This document shows positions 1 through 10,930 of a DNA stretch of 64,000 nt, piece by piece. Positions within the stretch are counted from its first letter, which is position 1. Every line of letters begins with the position of its first letter. The translations under genes and the position numbers were made by a program. This DNA is from Atrina japonica (lineage: Eukaryota; Mollusca; Bivalvia; Pterioida; Pinnidae), in the NCBI GenBank assembly GCA_030159075.1, contig BROG01000246.1, forward strand, positions 310,001 through 374,000, in the 5' to 3' direction. A model generated the notes under the pieces. It worked only from the letters and a program-made list of their open reading frames with translations. It made no database searches and was not told the DNA's origin.

Positions 1-240
1 GATGATAGTGTATCTACCGGTATTGTCCGATTCATATAACTTGGCGAAGCAGAGTAACTGTTTGATTATCTTACGGATGATTATCTACACATGTTTCAAC
101 TTTGACCTCACAAGATTTACAGGGACATCAGAGCAATTGATTCCTCACTGGATAGTCAATTAAAAATTATGGTGACAACTAGCTAGGACCTATTATTCTT
201 GCCAGTGTAATCATGAAGTTGTTATGCTTTGTTACCTTTT
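1..240 (+). repeat. Dispersed repeat, copy 1
   Basis: This stretch shares a long diverged similarity with 1888-2140: both contain TGTCCGATTCA, then a GGCAGAGT-like block, TTTGATTATC and a CAGTGTAAT block in the same order. A third, reverse-complement fragment lies at 37382-37460. No coding frame and no termini were found, so the class of element is unknown. Confidence 0.4.
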
Positions 241-989
241 ACTATTAGCAACAGCAAGGGAATCTGAACTCTTTTATTCTAACTTATGCATTTCTACAGA
301 GATAGATGATAAAAGTAGTTAGTTCTGTTTCCTCCATGACATTTTCAATGTCATGGGCTTTTTCATACTAAAGAGTTCATTCGTTTATTTTTTTGTATCC
401 CAAGATATTTTTTTTTTCAAATGAAAAAAAAAAAAAAAATATTCGTTGTTTTGCTTTTAAATATACATTCCTAATTTTTAAGCCATATGGCAGCGTAGGT
501 CTACTCCATCTAAGCCTTTTAGTGATGTCCCACACAACATTATAAATACTGAATCAAAGCTTTTGAGTCATTCATATTGTTTTAAGTCACTCAGTAGCTA
601 TGTTCAACCCATACAGTAATTACAAAAAAAAAAATAAAAAAAAATAAATAAAAAAAAACATGTTTTCAAGGACAGAAAATTTGAACTTCCTATCTGAGAG
701 TTTGTACAAGAGTATGTTGAAGTACAACTCCAATGTTAACAGTACCGGTAATGTCTGTTACTATTTCATCTGTACAGCTGGGTAATTAGGCAAGAATTTT
801 GTTGTTGTTGTTGTTTTGTTTTTGATTTTCTATTTATAGATAAATGTTAACATTAAATTTCCTTACAATGTGGGAAAATTACAAATAGTTGGGTTTTTTT
901 TTTTAATTATTGTTTTTGACTTTCGGTTTTGGGGTTTTTTTTCGGGGGGGGGGGGGGTACTTTTTTGTTTTTGTTTTTTTAAATAAATG
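241..989. other. AT-rich spacer with homopolymers
   Basis: No gene or mobile element recognised. The segment contains A-rich and T-rich runs near 410-440, 623-658 and 895-985, and a run of about 14 G near 944-957. Confidence 0.5.
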
Positions 990-993
990 TTAA

Positions 994-1076
994 CTCATCA
1001 ATCCCTGAAAAACAATGGACTCTTCAGTAAATCAATGACTTAGATCAGTCCAAATGTGTCTCTAGGGGTAAATGGG
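994..1076 (+). mobile_element. Short TTAA-flanked MITE, copy 1
   Basis: An 83-bp element flanked on both sides by TTAA. The left end begins CTCATCAATCCCTGAA and the right end finishes AGGGGTAAATGGG, inverted versions of each other with the core ATCAACCCCT. The same unit recurs near 22304, 36587, 39481, 46139 and 49793, and its ends match the longer elements at 14902, 31165 and 49536. TTAA targeting is typical of piggyBac-type transposases, but none is present, so the mobilising family is inferred. Confidence 0.75.
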
Positions 1077-1080
1077 TTAA

Positions 1081-1720
1081 CACTAAATCACCTTACACTG
1101 TGGGACATGTACAAATGTTTGCTTATTTTTTGTTCTTTTTGTTGTTGCTTTGTTTGGTTTTTTTTTGTTTTTTTTTTTTATTGGACGGGGAGGGTTTTCT
1201 TTTTCACCAAATGTTAACATTAAATCTCCTTATACTACACATGCTACAGGAAATGTGATTAGCTTCAGTGATTGACAGCAACTAATTGACTGGTATGCAT
1301 CAACATTCCCCATTCTCACATAACTAAAAAAAACTGACTTTGTAAACACACCGAGTCTAATAGATTTCCGTATGTGGTGAAGTAAAAGTATTTGTCCATC
1401 AGAAAAATCATACAAAAACCATTTGACATATGAGACTTTAGATCTTTGATCTAAAATACAAAAAAAACATTAAAAATTACAAAAATTGATAAACACATGC
1501 AAGCATTCACTTAAAATCCAATAAAACGCAAAACGTTTTACCAAAAAATTAAATATATCTCCGCAAAAATACATTTGATAGGAGAAAGTGTTAAAATGAT
1601 CTAGAATGGCTTTTTTACAGCATACTGATGATCAAAAATTTGAAAAGATTTATTATATGGACTTTTAGTCGGAAGTGAATGCTGTGTGTGAAGATATAAA
1701 CTATCATTTTCATTTAATTA
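1081..1720. other. AT-rich spacer
   Basis: No gene recognised. T-rich and A-rich low-complexity stretches lie near 1130-1200 and 1440-1570. A 61-codon open frame on the minus strand (1230-1415) has no recognisable domain and is within chance expectation. Confidence 0.5.
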
Positions 1721-2409
1721 CAGGGGCATCAGCTGTGTTTACCAAAAAAAAATAAGTATTTCGATTTTTTTTTACTTTTACTACTTGTACTTGATGCACA
1801 ATAAAAATGAGAGATATACACAGTCATAAAAAAAATCTTAATATTCCTATATATTTTGTGAAAATAAGGTAAGATCCAGTGTGGTTTTGTCCGATTCACA
1901 TAAGATGACGGGGCAGAGTCACCTTTTGATTATCCTACAGATGATTCTTACTCACTTTTCGGTTATGACAAGCTGAAAACGTTTTATTCCCCACTGCATA
2001 CTCTCTTATGTATGGTGACAAGTAGGAACGATTACTCTAGTCAGTGTAATTTTAAAGTTATGCTTTATTACCTAAAATTTCAACTCGTCCAGGTCAAGAA
2101 AGGGTTCACAAGACTCCACCCCGCCAGATTATATGGATTTTACTATACATCTCATATGCAAATAGTAAGGTTGAGTTAAAGGAACATTAGCTGCAAAATT
2201 TTTACTACTTATAGATTGCGCAATTGATTAACTCAGCCTTACTACATTTTGTATTTGTATATGAATACCACACCGGACCTGACCTTATTTTCACCAAATA
2301 TATAGCAATATAAGATTTTTTATGCCTGTGTATATCTCTTATTTGTTATTGTACAGCAAGTACAAGTATTAATATTTTTTGGGGGGTTAATACAGCTAAT
2401 GTCCCTTTC
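1721..2409 (+). mobile_element. Foldback-type MITE (GGGCATTAGCTGT family), composite copy
   Basis: The left end GGGGCATCAGCTGTG and the blocks ACTACTTGTACTTGATG and CCTATATATTTTGTGAAAAT match the family whose more complete copies are at 21456, 40056, 55551 and 63213. The left half is interrupted after about 1886 by a copy of the repeat seen at 1-240 (1888-2140), then resumes with CAAATAGTAAGGTTGAG. A second left end follows at 2176, and a right end TAATGTCCCTTT closes the composite. It reads as nested insertions. Confidence 0.6.
1888..2140 (+). repeat. Dispersed repeat, copy 2, nested in the foldback MITE
   Basis: Diverged direct copy of 1-240 inserted between two blocks that are contiguous in other members of the foldback MITE family. 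No termini or coding sequence recognised. Confidence 0.45.
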
Positions 2410-2574
2410 ATAAATTACATAAACCTGGATTGGTCAAACAATTTTCAAAAATTGTATAGGAATTTAGGAATGTTTATACCTGTGTGTTTCTCTTTTTTGT
2501 TATTTTACATCAAATCTTATGTAGTAAAGAAAATAGAAAAAAAAAATTGGAAAAAACAGCTAATGCCCCTTTAA
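2410..2574 (+). mobile_element. Foldback-type MITE, right half only
   Basis: Matches the right half of the copy at 40056-40446: an AAACCTGG block, CAATTTTCAAAAATTGTATA, CCTGTGTGTTTCTC and the terminal AGCTAATGCCCCTTT. The left half is absent. Confidence 0.6.
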
Positions 2575-2579
2575 ATGTG

Positions 2580-3350
2580 TAATTGACAGTTATATAAGTA
2601 TGTGTAAATTTCATACATATCAACAAATGTAACTCATTTATAACTTTATGTAACTGTCACTAGTATATCATCATGTGAATAACTTCCAGTAATATCCATA
2701 TATGCATAGCTGCCAGATATATAATGTTATATAACTGTAACTGTCACAATTATATCACATGATTAACTGTCAGTACTACCATTGTTTGTAACTGCCAATA
2801 CTATCATTGTTTGTAACTGCCAATAATATTAGTATGTGCACAACTGCCAGTTGTACAATGCTATATCACTGTCTAACTGTCACAATTTTATCACATGATT
2901 AACTGTCAGTACTATCATTGTTTGTAACTGCCAGTATTATCATTGTAACTGCCACAATATCAGTATCTGCATAGCTGCCAGTTATATTACCAATTGTAGC
3001 TGTCACAATTGTATCACATGATTAACTGCCAGTAATATCATTATGAGTAACTGCCAGTCATACAGCATATATGCATAGCTGCCAGTTATTTCACTGAATG
3101 TAACTGTCACAATTAACATATCACATGATTAACTACCAGTCATATTATTGTCTGTAACTGACAGTGATATCTTTGTGCAACTGCCAGTAATATCATTGTG
3201 CAAAGTACTGCCAGTACCATAATATTGTGTAACTGCCAGTAATGATATCGTGTAACTGCCAGTTATATCATTATGTACATAACTGCCAATAATATCACTG
3301 TCTTTAACTGCCAGTTATATAAATAGATATGTAACTATCAGTTACACAAG
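2580..3350 (+). repeat. Degenerate satellite, about 24-27 bp unit (AACTGCCAGT)
   Basis: About 25-30 imperfect head-to-tail units, each carrying AACTGCCAGT or AACTGTCAC followed by a short AT-rich ATATCATTGTG-like spacer. Unit length and sequence drift, so the array is old and unhomogenised. No reading frame is conserved. Confidence 0.8.
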
Positions 3351-3916
3351 TTTCTGAGTCATCCTATCTCTATCAGCTATTTACAATATGTGTTATTTTT
3401 TATCTGTATCATTTATGCTTTAACTCACATAATAACTTCACTTCAATGAGGTCACAATTACCTAGACATCAGTTAATAAAGCTGACCTATCTATATTATC
3501 TATTAACAAATACAGTTGCTATAGCAATATCAGTTTTAACTTGTTCCGTTTCTTTTGTCTAACAGTGAATGCTATTTAGACAGCATTGGATTTCCGTCAA
3601 GTGTCATACATTGTTAAATGGATGACACTATGAAATGTATTATATCGTCAACATATTCGTAAAACAAACTGTTCTACCATGTATCCAGTTTTGCCAAAAA
3701 ACATGAATACACTAAATTTTTATGTGTGCAAAACTTGGCTGGTGAATATGTGAACAGAAACACTTTAATATGCAATAATTAATTACTTATACTACATTAG
3801 TGCTAAATTTAATCTACGAATAATTGAAATGCGAAAAATGTATTAAACTGTCAGAGCCCTTAAAACTGACTGCTCTAAATTCAATTGTCTAACAGTATTT
3901 ACTCAAGGACAGTATC
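3351..3916. other. Unassigned AT-rich segment
   Basis: No exon, RNA gene or mobile element recognised on either strand. Confidence 0.4.
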
Positions 3917-5284
3917 CAGAGATTTTCCTAACTCCAAAATGCTGGTCCTTGGGTCCGAAAAATTGGGAAAATATTGACGATTATGCTAAAACAGACAAAT
4001 CTAAAATTTAAGACCTTTGTTTGAAAATACTTCATTCTCTATCTTGAAACTCCAAACTGGAAATTTTTGCATATTTTGTATGGGGTGCCGTTTTACTTTT
4101 TAATAACAGTTAGTGATATCACTCTTCCAAATAGGTGATATCACTTATTCAAATAGGTGATATCACTCATTCGAATAGATGATATCACTTATGCAAATAG
4201 GTGATATCACTTTTATAAATTCTTAAGTGATATCACTTATACAAATGAGTGGTATCACCTATTCGAATGAGTGATATCACCTATTCAAATGAATGAGTGA
4301 TATCACCTACTTGAATAAGTGATATCATTTATTCGACTAAGTGATATCACTTATTCATTTTGTAAAGTGACATTACCTATTCGAATAGGATATCACTTAT
4401 GAATCAATGCCAATGAATGCTCCCTACACAAAAATAAAATATATTCCTGGGTCTAACAAAAATATGACTTGTGTCATCTTGAGCATTATAAATTATTTAT
4501 TTTTGGTTTCCTCACATTTGGTCCAAAGAATTATATAGGGTGTTTTAAGTTCAACCACTTTTAAAACAATTTGGACCTTAGTTCAAAATGACAGGAGTCG
4601 GCAGTATGGTTTCGGCGACTCTGTCTGCTTTGAATGCTGAACTCCGTCCAAATCCTACAACAGACACGGGAGATGATTCTGATTCTGCAGCACTGTGCCT
4701 TTATCACGATACTGTAATATTGTCCTTTGCGCTTTGTTCTTCCATAGATATAGGCCTAGTGATATTCACTGCAGATCTACATTTATGAAAGAAATCGGGA
4801 ACATAAGTTTTTCACTGTTTCCAAATTTGAATAAGTGATATCACTTATTCAAATAGGTGATATCACCTATAAAAACATATAAAGTGATATCTCCTATTTG
4901 AAAGAGTGATATCACCTATTCAAAAGAGATATTACTTATATGAATAGGTGATATCACTTATTCGTTTTTATAAGTGATATCACTTATTCGTATAAGTGAT
5001 ATCACTCTTTTAAATAGGTGATATCACTCTTTCAAATAAGAGATATCACTTATTCGAATAGTTGATATCACTTATTTGGTATTCCAATGGGTGATATCAC
5101 CCATTTGAATAGGTGATATCACTTATTCAATAAGTGATATCACTTATTGAATAAGTGATATCACCTATTCGAAAGAGTGATATCACTAACTGGTATTAAA
5201 AAGTAAAACGGTGCCCCATAATTTTTGGGGAAAAACTAGCCATATTCGCATTAGGAACAGGTCCTAGAACCGGAAAAATCCCTG
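3917..5284 (+). mobile_element. MITE of the CAGGGATTTTCC family, split by a foldback element
   Basis: The left end CAGAGATTTTCCTAACTCC and the right end (reverse complement CAGGGATTTTTCCGGTTC) are inverted repeats. The internal order of blocks (GGGTCCGAAAAATTGGGAAA, CTAAAACAGA, TTTGTTTGAAAATACT, then ATTAGGAACAGGTCC) follows the 254-bp relative at 14330-14583. The element is interrupted at a TA by the 1.1-kb insert at 4081-5218. Short near-identical flanks (GTATC/GTATA) may be target duplications. Confidence 0.75.
4081..5218. mobile_element. Foldback transposon with satellite-built inverted arms
   Basis: The 1,138-bp element starts TGGGGTGCCGTTTTACTTTT and ends with its inverse (reverse complement TGGGGCACCGTTTTACTTTT), flanked by TA at 4079-4080 and 5219-5220. 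Next to the termini, both arms (about 4110-4400 and 4826-5190) are tandem arrays of a roughly 22-bp unit. Each unit carries the perfect palindrome GTGATATCAC followed by a TTATTCAAATAG-like spacer, about 10-15 units per arm. The core between the arms, about 4400-4825, includes a more GC-rich patch (4588-4700) with an open frame of 66 codons and no recognisable domain. No transposase is visible, so the element is inferred to be non-autonomous. The host locus is a MITE with an uninterrupted relative at 14330. Confidence 0.85.
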
Positions 5285-5439
5285 GTATACCAGCAAGTCT
5301 ACAATTAACTTATTATATACATGTATGAAAGACAGTTTCCATTTTACCAGTGTACCTCCATTGTTATCATAAAGATGACCATCGCCAAAAATAATCCAAG
5401 ACAATTATGGTGACTAATACATTAATCACTCACATATAG

Positions 5440-7065
5440 ATATACTGACCAGTATGACATCACTCCTGCACAGATACAATGACCAGTATGACATCACACC
5501 CACAGATGCACTGACCAGTATGACATCACTCCTGCACAGATACAATGACCAGTATGACATCACTCCTGCAGATACACTGACCAGTATGACATCACACCCA
5601 CAGATGCACTGACCAGTATGACATCACTCCTGCAGATACACTGACCAGTATGACATTACTCCTACACAGATACACTGACCAGTATGACATCACTCCTACA
5701 CAGATACACTGACCAGTATGACATCACTCCTACACAGATGCACTGACCAGTATGACATCACTCCTACACAGATGCACTGACCAGTATGACATCACTCTTA
5801 CACAGATCAGTATGACATCACTCCTACACAGATACCCTGACCAGTATGACATCACTCCTACAAATACAATGACCAGTATGACCTCACTCCTACACAAATG
5901 CACTGACCAGTATGACATCACTCCTACACAGATACAATGACCAGTATGACATCACTCCTACACAGATGCACTGACCAGTATGACATCACTCCTGCATAGA
6001 TATACGGACCACTATAACAACTCCTACAGATACACTGACCAGTATGATATCACACCCACAGATGCACTGACCAGTATGACATCACTCCTACACAGATGCA
6101 CTGACCAGTATGACATCACTCCTACACAGATGCACTGACCAGTATGACATCACTCCTACACAGATGCACTGACCAGTATGACATCACTCTTACACAGATC
6201 AGTATGACATCACTCCTACACAGATACCCTGACCAGTATGACATCACTCCTACAAATACAATGACCAGTATGACCTCACTCTTACACAAATGCACTGACC
6301 AGTATGACATCACTCCTACACAGATACAATAACCAGTATGACACCACTCCTACACAGATGCACTGACCAGTATGACATCACTCCTGCATAGATATACGGA
6401 CCACTATAACTCCTACAGATACACTGACCAGTATGACATCACACCCACAGATGCACTGACCAGTATGACATCACTCCTACACAGATACACTGAATAATAT
6501 GACCACTCCTACAGATACACTGACCAGTATGACACAATTCCTGCACAGATACACTGACCAGTATGACATCACTTCTGCAGATACACTGACCAGTATGACA
6601 TCACTCCTGCACAGATACACTGACCAGTATGACATCACTCCTGCAGATACACTGACCAGTATGACATCACTCCTACACAGATATACTGACCAGTATGACA
6701 TCACTCCTGCAGATACACTGACCAGTATGACATCACACCCACAGATGCACTGACCAGTATGACATCACTCCTACAGAGATACACTGACCAGTATGACATC
6801 ACTCCTGCACAGATACACTGACCAGTATGACATCACTCCTGCAGATACACTGACAAGTATGACATCACTCCTACACAAATACAGTGACCAGTATGACATC
6901 ACTCCTGCACAGATACACTGACCAGTATGACCACTCCTACACAGATACAGTGACCAGTATGACATCACTCCTGCACAGATACACTGACCAGTATGACCAC
7001 TCCTACACAGATACAGTGACCAGGATGACATCACTCCTACACAGATACACTGACCAGTATAATGT
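5440..7065 (+). repeat. Satellite, 34-bp unit (GACCAGTATGACATCACTCC)
   Basis: Nearly 50 units of about 34 bp (CACTGACCAGTATGACATCA, then CTCCTACACAGATA) with indels. A block of about 392 bp is duplicated almost perfectly: 5730-5921 and 6122-6313 have the same pattern of variants, including a truncated unit and a TACAAATACAATG unit. Open frames of 60-100 codons on both strands simply reflect a stop-free repeat and are not genes. Most units contain TGACATCA, which resembles a CRE/ATF site. Confidence 0.95.
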
Positions 7066-7695
7066 ATCATATAAAGGATTCCAGGTTAATCACATTTCTT
7101 TTTGCACATGTATTTAGAGTCTGAAATGTACATGTATCATATGTAATAAATTTCCATGTATCTTTTCCCATTACAACTACATGTTAAAACAAAGGCAGAT
7201 TTATTTCCTAAAAACAAATTTCAGCCTGATAATATCAAAAATCTAAACATCCATATTCCATTACTGCAACAGACAACATCAAATGTTTTCCCGAACTCCC
7301 ACTCTGTCTGATTTTTATGTCAGTTTCATATTTTTATCATGATCAGCATCACTATCATTTAAAGATGTACAGAGCAAATAAAGAACAGGAACTACCTAAC
7401 TCAGGGGTTTCCCTTTCCGTATGATATTTGCTTCTTTTGAATCTAGATGTTCCCTGAACTCACAAAATAAATAAAGGGGAGTCCTTCATGACACACTTAA
7501 CATAACTATATATTTGAATTAATTTTGAATCTGATACTGAAATGGGTGTCATTTTTTTCATATTAACTTGAATTTCATGGACTTTCATTTAAGTCTGACG
7601 GTCTATCATATTCCATATTTTATGTAGACTATACAGTCACATTAATGCCAGAAAAAATGTCTCTGTCTGAATTAGCTGTTGTATCTGTTTTGAAA

Positions 7696-7697
<2 letters not shown>
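7066..7697. other. Unassigned AT-rich segment
   Basis: No gene or mobile element recognised between the 34-bp satellite and the TA tract. Confidence 0.4.

Positions 7698-7782
<85 letters not shown>
7698..7782. repeat. (TA)n microsatellite
   Basis: About 42 uninterrupted TA dinucleotides. Confidence 0.98.
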
Positions 7783-7786
<4 letters not shown>

Positions 7787-8421
7787 GAATACATAATGCC
7801 TCGTTTACTGAATGGGACTCATAAATTTAACTGAAGACTCGGAAATTGTTATGTTGTAGGTCATGGGGCCTTTCTAAAACATGACCCATGGGAAAACTTT
7901 CTGGTGATTCATGATATCTTACAACTGTAAAACAATAATTCAAAAAGTATGACAACAAAAATTATGTTTATTCACGAATATATCAAACCTGTTGTAACAG
8001 CATTTTCATGTTTAACTGAAGCTGTTCAGATAGCACTTAATTTCATAGCAGAATGTGGTATGGAAGACGGTTTTGGCATTCAAGTTTTAGTAAAGTAATT
8101 TTGTTATTTCTTTTCATGGTATGATATACCTTTTGTTCTGTCCCAAATGCTATATGTCAGTTCTATGAGGGTACTGAACTATTCATTTACAATATTATTA
8201 ATTTATTATGCATTGCAAAGAAAATCTATTATGTAATTATCTCCTAATGATATACAATTGCATAGGGCAATTCTAGACTGGCATAGATAACTTTGCCATA
8301 TATTGGGTAACCCCCAAAAAATAAAAACAACAAAACAAATAAACAGGACAGGATAAAATGATAAAAAAATAAAATTTAATGTCCTCCAAAGGGAAGTATC
8401 AGTATGCGAAAAAACAGAAAA
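7783..8421. other. Unassigned AT-rich segment
   Basis: No convincing gene. A 76-codon minus-strand frame (8206-8436) is hydrophobic and AT-driven and matches no family I recognise. Confidence 0.4.
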
Positions 8422-8570
8422 ACACTCAAATTTCACAAATTTTCAGCCACTTGGCCTTTATCAAGTGAAAGACGACAATATGTATATCAGTTACATAGTA
8501 TTAAGTCTGCACAATACAAAGCTCCAGTGCAAATCAGTGATTTGGCTGAAAATTTGTGAAATTTGAGTGT
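8422..8570. repeat. Perfect 28-bp inverted repeat with 93-nt spacer
   Basis: 8422-8449 and 8543-8570 are exact reverse complements (core CAAATTTCACAAATTTTCAG), and pairing continues past one mismatch into CAGAAA outside. On the minus strand the first arm reads TTGATAAAGGCC, AAGT, GGCTGAAAA. This layout resembles the hammerhead-ribozyme core of Penelope-like retroelements (CTGATGA, stem II, GAAA), but the core bases are not intact. It may be a degenerate retroelement end or a small MITE. Confidence 0.65.
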
Positions 8571-8714
8571 CTTTCTGATAAAAAATAGTTCAGTCAGAAA
8601 TTACAACGAAAAAAAAAATCCAGGATAAAAGGTTTTTTTTTTTACATATAATATTCAAACTGATTCTTCACCCACTGAATTGAGTTAAGATTAATATCAC
8701 TTCAGCTCACTTAC

Positions 8715-8799
8715 CTGTTGCAGACAGATTTGTTTTAATTTCCCAATATAAATATACTCTTGGCAGTCTTGTATAGAGTTCAGTAGAAATAGTTGTTAA
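8715..8799 (-). CDS. Possible internal exon of an unidentified minus-strand gene
   Basis: Reading the minus strand, a pyrimidine-rich acceptor (CCTCTCTTCTGTAG) lies just before 8799, and a consensus donor follows 8715 (CAACAG, then GTAAGTGAG). The 85-nt interval is open in one frame only, giving 28 residues beginning LTTISTELYTRLPR and ending EIKTNLSAT, in phase 0 and out phase 1. The other two frames contain stops. I recognise no domain, and no partner exon was found. The case rests on having both splice signals in good form. A chance pairing or a non-coding RNA exon is possible. Confidence 0.28.
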
Positions 8800-9160
8800 C
8801 TACAGAAGAGAGGCTAATTATAGTCATTTAGGACTACCATATCTCATACCATGAGAAATGTAGCCCACACCTATTTACATTACACGACCATTGGTAGCTG
8901 ATGATATTACAGCTCTGTTCTCATTGCAGTTTTGAGGTGTCAAAATTATGGAAAAAGGATGGAAATTTAAACATTTTAATAGTAACAATACACTAATTCA
9001 TGATTTTTATTCAAAAATTTAAAATTTGAATGAATAATTCAGGTAATAATCTAATTTGGGCATTCATATCATGTGTGTATTAATCTTGAGATTGTAAAAA
9101 TTCAATGAATAAATTATCTTGTATTGAATTAATTAACTCATGCCGACTAACAACTTACAA
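8800..9160. other. Unassigned AT-rich segment
   Basis: Would be intron if the neighbouring exon candidate is real. Nothing else recognised. Confidence 0.35.
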
Positions 9161-9161
9161 A

Positions 9162-10930
9162 CTGAAGATCTCTGTGATACTGACATAAATCTACTGGAGA
9201 TCTCTGTGATACTGACATATATCTACTAAAGATCTCTTTGATACTGATATATATCTGCTGGAGATCTCTGTGATACTGACATATATCTACTAAAGATCTC
9301 TTTGATACTGATATATATCTGCTGGAGATCTCTGTGATACTGACATATATCTACTGAAGATCTCTTTGATACTGATATATATCTGCTGGAGATCTCTGTG
9401 ATACTGACATATATCTACTGGAGATCTGTAATACTGACATATATCTACTAAAGATCTCTGTGATACTGACATATCTACTAAAGATCTCTTTGATACTGAT
9501 ATATATCTGCTGGAGATCTCTGTGATACTGACATATATCTACTAAAGATCTCTGTGATACTGATATATATCTGCTGGAGATCTCTGTGATACTGACATAT
9601 ATCTACTAAAGATCTCTTTGATACTGATATATATCTGCTGGAGATCTCTGTGATACTGACATATATCTACTAAAGATCTCTTTGATACTGATATATATCT
9701 GCTGGAGATCTCTGTGATACTGACATATATCTACTAAAGATCTCTTTGATACTGATATATATCTGCTGGAGATCTCTGTGATACTGACATATATCTACTA
9801 AAGATCTCTGTGATACTGATATATATCTACTAAAGATCTCTGTGATACTGACATATATCTACTGAAGATCTGTGATACTGATATATATCTACTGAAGATC
9901 TCTGTGATACTGACATATATCTACTAAAGATCTCTGTGATACTGACATAAATCTATTTGAGATCTTTGTGATACTGACATAAATCTATTGGAGATCTCTG
10001 TGTTACTGACATATATCTACTAAAGATCTCTGTGATACTGACATATATCTGCTGGAGATCTCTGTGATACTGACATATATCAACTGGAGATCTGTGATGC
10101 TGACATATATCTACTGAAGATCTCTGTGATACTGACATATTTACTGAAGATCTCTGTGATACTGACATATATCAACTGGAGATCTGTGATGCTGACATAT
10201 ATCTACTGAAGATCTCTGTGATACTGACATATATCTACTGAAGATCTCTGTGATACTGACATATTTACTGAAGATCTCTGTGATACTGACATATCTACTG
10301 AAGACCTCTGTGATACTGACATATTTACTGAAGATCTCTGTGATACTGACATATATCTATTAAAGCTCTCTGTGATACTGACATATTTACTGAAGACCTC
10401 TGTGATACTGACATATCTACTGAAGATCTCTGTGATACTGACATATCTACTGAAGATCTCTGTGATACTGACATATCTACTGAAGATCTCTGTGATACTG
10501 ACATATCTACTGAAGATCTCTGTGATACTGACATATCTACTGAAGACCTCTGTGATACTGACATATCTACTAAAGCTCTCTGTGATACTGACATATCTAC
10601 TAAAGATCTCTGTGATACTGACATATCTACTAAAGCTCTCTGTGATACTGACATATATCTACTGAAAATCTCTTTGATACTGACATACATCTACTAAAGA
10701 TTTCTGTGATACTGACATACATCTACTAAAGATCTCTGTGATACTGACATATATCTAATGAAGATCTCTGTGATACTGACATATATCTACTGAAGATCTC
10801 CGTGATACTGACATATATCTACTGGAGATCTGTGATACTGACATATATCTATTAAAGCTCTCTATGATACTGACATATATCTATTAAAGCTCTCTGTGAT
10901 ACTGACATATATCTACTAAAGATCTCTGAC
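9162..10930 (+). repeat. Satellite, 32/30-bp unit (GATCTCTGTGATACTGACAT)
   Basis: More than 50 units of GATCTCTGTGATACTGACAT followed by ATATCTACT and GAA or AAA. Most units are 32 bp. Between about 10380 and 10640 a 30-bp variant (ATCTACT without the extra AT) has been homogenised, so about 100 codons stay open on both strands with a 10-residue period. Between 9230 and 9780, alternating TTTGATACTGATATATATCTG and GTGATACTGACATATATCTAC units form a two-unit higher-order pattern. Degenerate outliers lie near 12515-12625. Confidence 0.95.

Noticed and set aside
5730..7117. Several 60-100-codon open frames on both strands
   Set aside because: They lie entirely in the 34-bp satellite and change when unit length changes; repeat artefacts, not genes.
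10325..10690. Overlapping 121- and 97-codon frames with a 10-residue period
   Set aside because: Produced by the 30-bp variant of the satellite; open on both strands simultaneously, as expected for a stop-free repeat.
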